A stretch of 60,000 nucleotides of DNA, from assembly GCA_030704615.1 (NCBI GenBank), contig CM060734.1, positions 16,556,001-16,616,000 of the forward strand. Reading direction: 5' to 3'. Under the pieces are notes generated by a model. It was not told the origin of the DNA, did not search any database, and saw only the letters and a list, made by a program, of their open reading frames with translations. This DNA comes from Takakia lepidozioides. Its lineage: Eukaryota; Streptophyta; Takakiopsida; Takakiales; Takakiaceae. Positions within the stretch are counted from its first letter, which is position 1; the number at the start of each line of letters is the position of its first letter. The position numbers and the translations under genes are program-made. Positions 54,925 to 60,000 of the stretch are shown piece after piece.

Positions 54925-57900
54925 ATAATTCATATTCCCTGACTCGTAGAGATTCCTCTAAACCCCATCGTTCATGAGTTCCAGTTCGTAGTGTAGGTAT
55001 CATACATTCAATGGGTAATAGTGCCTCTACTCCATACACCAGTTGAAATGGTGTATGTTTCGTGGTCACCTTGTATGATGTCCTGAATGCCCATAGCGTT
55101 GTGTTCATTTTGGTGTCCCAATCTGTACGATTGGCATTTACTATCTTGGTTAAGATAGTGCATAATATCTTGTTGGTAGATTCAGCCTGGCCATTTCCTT
55201 GAGGATAGTAAGCAGTACTCTTGTGATGTACGATCATGAACTCCTCCGTCAAGCATTTTATGGCATCCAAATCCTTGATCACTGACGAATTCCAGCGGGC
55301 AACCAAATCGTGTGATGATGTTTTCATGTAAGAATTTGGCTGTCGACCTGGCAGTGTTGTCTCTTAGTGCTTTGGCCTGAACCCATTTGGTAGTGTAGTC
55401 AGTGACTGTGAGGATGTATTGGTTATGTGTGTACCTTGCTGGAGGTTTAATGGGCCCCACGAAGTCTAGTCCCAAGCGTTGAAAGGGTTCTGTTGGTAGT
55501 ATTGAGTGCATAGCACCCTTCCCAGTTCGTTCTACTGGTCCCATCCTCTGGCAAACATCACATTGTTCACAGTGTTCATAAGTGTCTCCAAATACAATAG
55601 GCCACCAGTAACCTGCTAATAATATCTTCTTTGTTGTCAGGTCCGAACTGAAGTGTCCTCCTGCAATTCCTTTGTGTAGCTCTTGCATCACTGTTTTGGC
55701 TTGTTCTTTGTTCACACATCTTCTCATTATGGAGTCAATTCCTCTTTTGTACAGAATCCCCTTGATTACTGTGTATAGCTTGCTTTTCATTGAAAGCTTT
55801 CTCCTGTCATATTTGGTGTAGTCTTCAGGAAATTTCCCTGTGTTCAGATAGTATTTGATTGGCCATTGCCAATCGTCTTGATCTTGATTATGAATGTCTT
55901 CTGATTCTTCCTTGGTAACTGTATAAGCTCCAATACTGATATTGGCCAATTCTTGATTGTTTGTTTCTTCGTTTTCTTTGTCATTTTCTTCTTCTGGATC
56001 TGGCTCTTCCTCAATAATAGGTCCTTCATCAAGAGGTTCATCTTCATCTGATGAGTCCTCTTCTTCATCAGTGTCATCTATGAGCTTAAGAGAATCTGGG
56101 AGGTTATAGTCTCCTTGAAACACTCCCAGAGCGTCTAGAGGATCTGTCTCTTCATCTTGTGTTTCTGGTTGAACAGCAAACAAAAATGCGTCGGGAAGTT
56201 GATCCTCTAATCCCGTGGCTAATTCTCCAGTAGTAATCCTTGACAGATGATCTGTTGTAACATGTAATCTTCCTGGTTTATGAACAACTTCAAAATCATA
56301 TTCATGAAGAAGTAATAACCATCGAGCATCCCTGCCACTAGCTAGTGGTCGATTTGCTAAATGAACTAGAGCTTGATGATCAACAATAAACTTAAAGTGA
56401 TTGCCAAGTAAATAATGCCGAAACTTTTGAACAACATAAATCATTGACAATGCTTCCCTTTCTGTGGTGCTATAGTTCTTCTCAGCTGCTGTCAACAATC
56501 TGCTTGCATAATAGATTGGTGAATCTATTGTGCCTGTCACATTCTGAGCTAGAACTGCCCCCAAAGCAATGCCTGATGCATCACTGTGTACATGAAATGG
56601 TAAATCCCATCTTGGATTTATCAGAATTGGTGCTGCTATGAGTGCCCTTTTTATTGAATCAAATGATTCCTGGTAAGCTGGAAACCATCGGTATTCGACA
56701 TCTTGCTTCAGCAGTCTATAGACTGGTGCCGCTCTGTGAGCATATTTGTCCATGTACCTTCTGTAATAGCTTGTCTGTCCCAGAAATCTCTTGAGTTTCT
56801 TGGGATTTTCTGGTGGTGGTATTTTCTGGATAACCTCCACTTTCTTTGGATCCACCAGAATTCCATGTTGGCACACAATGTATCCCAACAATAATCCTGA
56901 ATTCACACAAAATGTACATTTTTCCGGATTGAGACTTACTCCATTGTTTCTGCAGGCTTGTAGGCAAAGTTTTAACTGTGCCAAGTGTTTGGATTTCTGT
57001 CCGAAGACTCTGAAATCATCCAAAAATACCTGCATAAAATCGTTGAGATAATTCTTGAATATCTCAGATATTGCTCGCTGAAACGTGGCTGGTGCGTTGC
57101 AAAGTCCAAATGGCATGACTTTGTAAGCATATGCTCCCCATTCAGTGATGAATGCGGTCTTTTCTCGGTCTTCTTCTGCCATCTGCACCTGGTTGTACCC
57201 ACAGAACCCATCCATGAATGAGTACATCTCATGTCCTGCCACTGTGTCCAACACTATTTCGGTGAAAGGTAATGGAAAGGGGTATTTCTTGGTTCCTGCG
57301 TTTAACTTGCGGTAGTCCACACATACTCGTAATTTTCCATTCTTCTTGGGTACTATCACAATGGGTGATAACCATTGTGGTGTCTCTACTGGGTATATGA
57401 ATCCTGCATCCAGTAATTTCTTGATTTCTTCCCAAACTTTAGCTGCATAGTTGGGGTTCATTCTGTAATGGTTCTGACGAATTGGTTTTGTGTCAACTTC
57501 CAATTCAATTCGGTGCTGACAGATGTTGGAAGGTATATCCTTCAAATCTTTGTAGTTCCAGGAAAATACATCCTTGTAATCTGTGAATAATGCAATGGCT
57601 TTTTGTAGAAATGATTCTTCAAGACCTGCACTTACTCGTATTATCTGTGGTTCTTCCACTGTTCCCAGATTCACTTGAATCAATTGAGTTTCTTCCGTTA
57701 CTGTCCATCCTGCAATCTCCTGTCCGATGGTTGCAATCGTGGTAGGTACTTCACTGATTTTAATGTCCTCTTCTCTTTCTTGATAAAAACGGGCAGGGTG
57801 TTGAGGTGTGTCCATGGCTTCTTCCTCAGGATCTTCCGTTCTCGGAGTATTCGGTTCTCCTTGGGTGTTCACCATGTGACATCCTACTGTTGTGGTATGT

Positions 57901-58030
57901 TTGATCACTAATTGCCCAATAGGTTCCAACTGTGGATGTGCTGCATATACTATGGCTTCTTCTTCATCCGACAGTCCACTGGACCAATCATACTCTTCCA
58001 CTATGCAAGGTCGTTTCTCTCGTGGAATGG
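54925..58030 (-). pseudogene. pol (RT, RNase H, integrase), second gypsy family, inverted
   Basis: From the N-terminus: an acidic linker, then RT with SPIVIVPKKNGKLRVCVDYR and catalytic FLDD (about 57015-57030; Phe replaces the usual Tyr, as in some plant Athila-like elements). RNase H has HSDASGIALGAVLAQN. A highly acidic spacer (TDEEEDSSDEDEPLDEGPII) precedes the integrase zinc region (HKGIAGGHFSSD, CDVCQRMG) and core ([21 protein letters not shown]). Then a frameshift near 55250 leads to TYYPQGNGQAE-like YYPQGNGQAESTNKILCTIL and sequence ending near 54925. No protease active site is present. About 920 of the codons are in one open frame, the best-preserved pol of this family here. Confidence 0.93.
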
Positions 58031-58034
58031 TACC

Positions 58035-58890
58035 TCGTTGCTTGTTTGATGCGCAAGAACACAAGGTAATGGGGGTGTTTGAGGTAGCCACAACTGCAGT
58101 TGAGGAGCAAGGCTCTTCACAAGGTGAAGGAGGATTAGAGAGGCAACACCAGTCCAAGAGACAAAAGAGGGACGCAATTGTAATGGCGGATCCACTTGCC
58201 ACAAGGAACCCTCACGACGATGTTTCCATAGCTCCTGCACAGGATGGGGTGCAGCAGCACAATGAGCTGCTATTGCTGGAAACCCGAAGGAAGGAAGAAG
58301 TCACTTCAATGCCGTGGCCAGCACAGCAAGCTGACCAAGTTGCCCCAGTGGCAACTCAGACTCGATTTGTTGTTACACCGGAGCCTCTTACTGTGGAGAG
58401 GGAGGGATTGGACATCCCCACTACAGAGCAAGTAGTGGCAGAAATTGAGAAGGGCGATCTTCTCTATGAAAACTCTAGTATGGTCGGAGACCCCATGGTA
58501 CCAAAGATGCAGAGTCTGCCCAAGGAAATCCCTACTGTGCAGGTTATGCCCAAAACTGTGACAGAGGTTGAAGGGGTAAAGGGCAAGGGTACTGCAGCAC
58601 CTGTGGAAGATGAGGTTGCTCAGGAACAAGATCTTGTGGGATCATGGCCTGATTGGTTTGTGAAACATCAAACTGTTGAGAATGATGAAAAACAGCAGCA
58701 GGTTTTCCATGAAGACCGACAGCAGGCCATGATTATGAGTTCCATAAGCAGGACTCTCAACCTGTTGGGCACCTATTTCAAGACTCATGTTCCTTCCACT
58801 CAGTTGGCAGCATTGCGGGAGGAGCTCAAGCAAGAACTTGAGGCAAGAATTGTCATTGAGTGTGCCAACAAGGTCGATGTGGAGGCCAAC
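58035..58890 (+). pseudogene. ORF1-like fragment, second copy
   Basis: Homologous to 25775-26625: GVFEVATTAVEEQGSSQGEG, LDIPTTEQVVAEIEKGDLLY, then LNLLGTYFKTHVPSTQLAAL. Here it reads in a single frame where the first copy is shifted and stopped. It starts abruptly next to inverted pol (junction 58030-58040) and ends at VDVEA where the candidate LTR begins. Confidence 0.8.
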
Positions 58891-59437
58891 TGTCAACCAT
58901 TAATGCACCCCATTAACAGTTGCATACTTAATTTAAGGTTCGTGTTAGACAGAGCTAGGTTAGGTCCCGAAGGCGCCGCCTAGCCCCAAGGGTGCTGCTA
59001 GTGTGGATTATAATTTTTCTATGTTATCAGTGTTTGCGTTTGTAATTTGTAACCAACAGTTAGTACTAACTCATTGACGTATTTACAAAAACAATAGTCC
59101 AGAAATAAGTAATGCGAATGTATAATTACCCTCGGTATAAAGGGTTAAGGTTATTTTAGAGGAGAGATATTCTAGTGTAAATATTAATTATTCAGTAAAC
59201 AACAACAAATTAATTTCAATTAACCAACTTTATTATTTCTTTTCTTTTTGAATAATTTTATGTATATGTTTAAAAGATAGAGATATTGATTTATTTAGTT
59301 TTTACTAGTACCCATTAATTTAGGTGAGTCAAGAATATATAATCAATTAGATCATTCTAAGGAAAAGATCAGCCCAACAAACAATATTAATATAACCAAA
59401 ATAGCAGAAGATAATCAAAACCAACTATAGAGAAGCA
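58891..59437 (+). repeat. Candidate LTR of another retrotransposon
   Basis: Begins TGTCAACCATT exactly where the ORF1-like frame is broken and ends GAAGCA, 547 bp, AT-rich. A TATA-like GGTATAAAGGG lies near 59135. Three bases later is a sequence resembling a primer-binding site. There is no second LTR in the window, so this is a proposal. Confidence 0.45.
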
Positions 59438-59440
59438 GTG

Positions 59441-59466
59441 TGGCGGTTATTGGGATTTGAAACCCC
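59441..59466 (+). other. Candidate primer-binding site
   Basis: TGGCGGTTATTGGGATTTGA, then AACCCC. Its reverse complement ends in CCA and contains a TTCAAAT T-loop-like stretch flanked by GGG and CCC, like the 3' part of a tRNA. The tRNA species is not identified and one extra T spoils the T-stem. Confidence 0.4.
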
Positions 59467-59478
59467 GACCTTGTGCGA

Positions 59479-60000
59479 CACTACAACAAATGGGGGGGTT
59501 TGCGACGCCAGCCGCGCCCCCACGCCCGCGCGGCGCCAACCCTGCGAAGCGTGTTTGCGACGTCGGGCCGTCGCAGCCAAACCCCGCGGGTCGCCACCTG
59601 GCACAGGGGCCAGGCGGCGACGCCAGGCCGTCGCACGGGTTGATGAAGGGCAAAAGGAAGCCCTTCCGTGCGACGCCCAAGCGTCGCCCCCCAGCGAAAG
59701 GCAAAAGGCAGTCTTTTCTGGCGACGGCCGGTCGTCGCATGCCAAAAAAAAAACCCTGTCTTGCCCCTTCTTTCATCGCAGCCTTTTCTTGCAACGCCAA
59801 GCCGTCACTGGTGGCATGAAGGGCAAAAGGCCCCTACGACGGCAGGGCGTCGCAAATTGCCCGGCTGCCCTATTCTTGCAAAAAAAAAAAAACAGATCAC
59901 AGTTTGCGACGGCTGGCCGTCGCCGTTTGCGACCCTCGGCCTCATAAATCTAAAAAACGCGTCGCAGGTGGCGATGCGTGGGGGTCGCAGGCAGCGACGG
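59479..60000. mobile_element. End of a CACTA (En/Spm-type) transposon
   Basis: CACTACAACAAATGGGGGG at 59479 matches the plant CACTA terminal consensus (CACTACAA-AAA). It is followed by GC-rich subterminal repeats, imperfect palindromes of the GCGACG...CGTCGC type about every 55-70 bp (for example TTTGCGACGTCGGGCCGTCG near 59548, GGCGACGCCAGGCCGTCGCA near 59615, TTGCGACGGCTGGCCGTCGC near 59903). The preceding CGA would be the left half of a 3-bp target duplication. The body and other end are beyond the window. ORFs here are repeat translations. Confidence 0.75.

Noticed and set aside
57892-58034. Start of the plus-strand ORF ending at 58983.
   Set aside because: Its first 45 or so codons are antisense to minus-strand pol; the real ORF1-like homology starts at about 58035.
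59438-59947. 169- and 120-codon ORFs near the right edge.
   Set aside because: GC-rich CACTA subterminal repeats keep frames open by low stop-codon density; no protein-like conservation.

Overview
This is eukaryotic, plant-lineage DNA consisting almost entirely of nested transposable elements. Supporting signs are a chromodomain Ty3/gypsy retrotransposon primed by plant-type initiator tRNA-Met, split coding regions with GT..AG boundaries, AATAAA signals, a CACTA transposon end, and fragments of eukaryotic RPL8, an LSM-domain protein and alanine aminotransferase. The combination of a DNMT3-like methyltransferase inside a gypsy element with MULE-like transposons full of palindromes suggests a charophyte green alga such as Chara. 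That is an inference from style, not a match. I see no clearly intact host gene.

Layout. (1) 1-6004 (+): chromovirus copy A, cut by the window start, with its 3' LTR at 5279-6004. It is inserted in (2) 6005-about 10216 (-): a gypsy-like element encoding gag, zinc knuckles, aspartic protease and a C5-cytosine methyltransferase. A 249-residue unknown ORF lies at 10737-11486 (-). (3) 11.9-13.5 kb: fragments of at least three cellular genes, all on the minus strand. (4) 13999-24180 (+): pol remnant of a second gypsy family, interrupted by (5) 14251-22831, a MULE-like transposon with a 9-bp target duplication. That transposon carries a decayed transposase, the last exon of a putative methyltransferase gene and about 5 kb of palindrome arrays. 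(6) 24.2-28.7 kb: a possible LTR and an extra ORF1-like coding region with coiled coil. (7) 28670-52091: a 23-kb relative of (5) with giant inverted arms (28670-33941 and 39225-52091). Each arm carries the methyltransferase gene and an unknown gene family. The centre has a palindrome array and a truncated transposase. The right arm is interrupted by (8) chromovirus copy B (42633-49584, minus), a complete element with 726-bp LTRs and TSD TGCAC. (9) 52092-58890: gag (+), pol (-) and an ORF1 piece (+) of the second gypsy family, rearranged. (10) 58891-60000: a candidate LTR with primer site, then the end of a CACTA transposon.

The most interesting system is the transposon family of (5) and (7). 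Two copies share ATGAGC-rich terminal inverted repeats, a transposase N-terminus, a divergently transcribed gene that looks like a beta-class (N6A/N4C) DNA methyltransferase, and arrays of about 22-30 bp palindromes built as GGAAATNCGG...CCGNATTTCC. The variable base changes together on both sides, so the palindrome is kept while its sequence drifts. A separate retroelement in the same window carries a C5-cytosine methyltransferase, so two unrelated mobile families here each carry a methyltransferase-like gene. All copies have frameshifts, stops or deletions.
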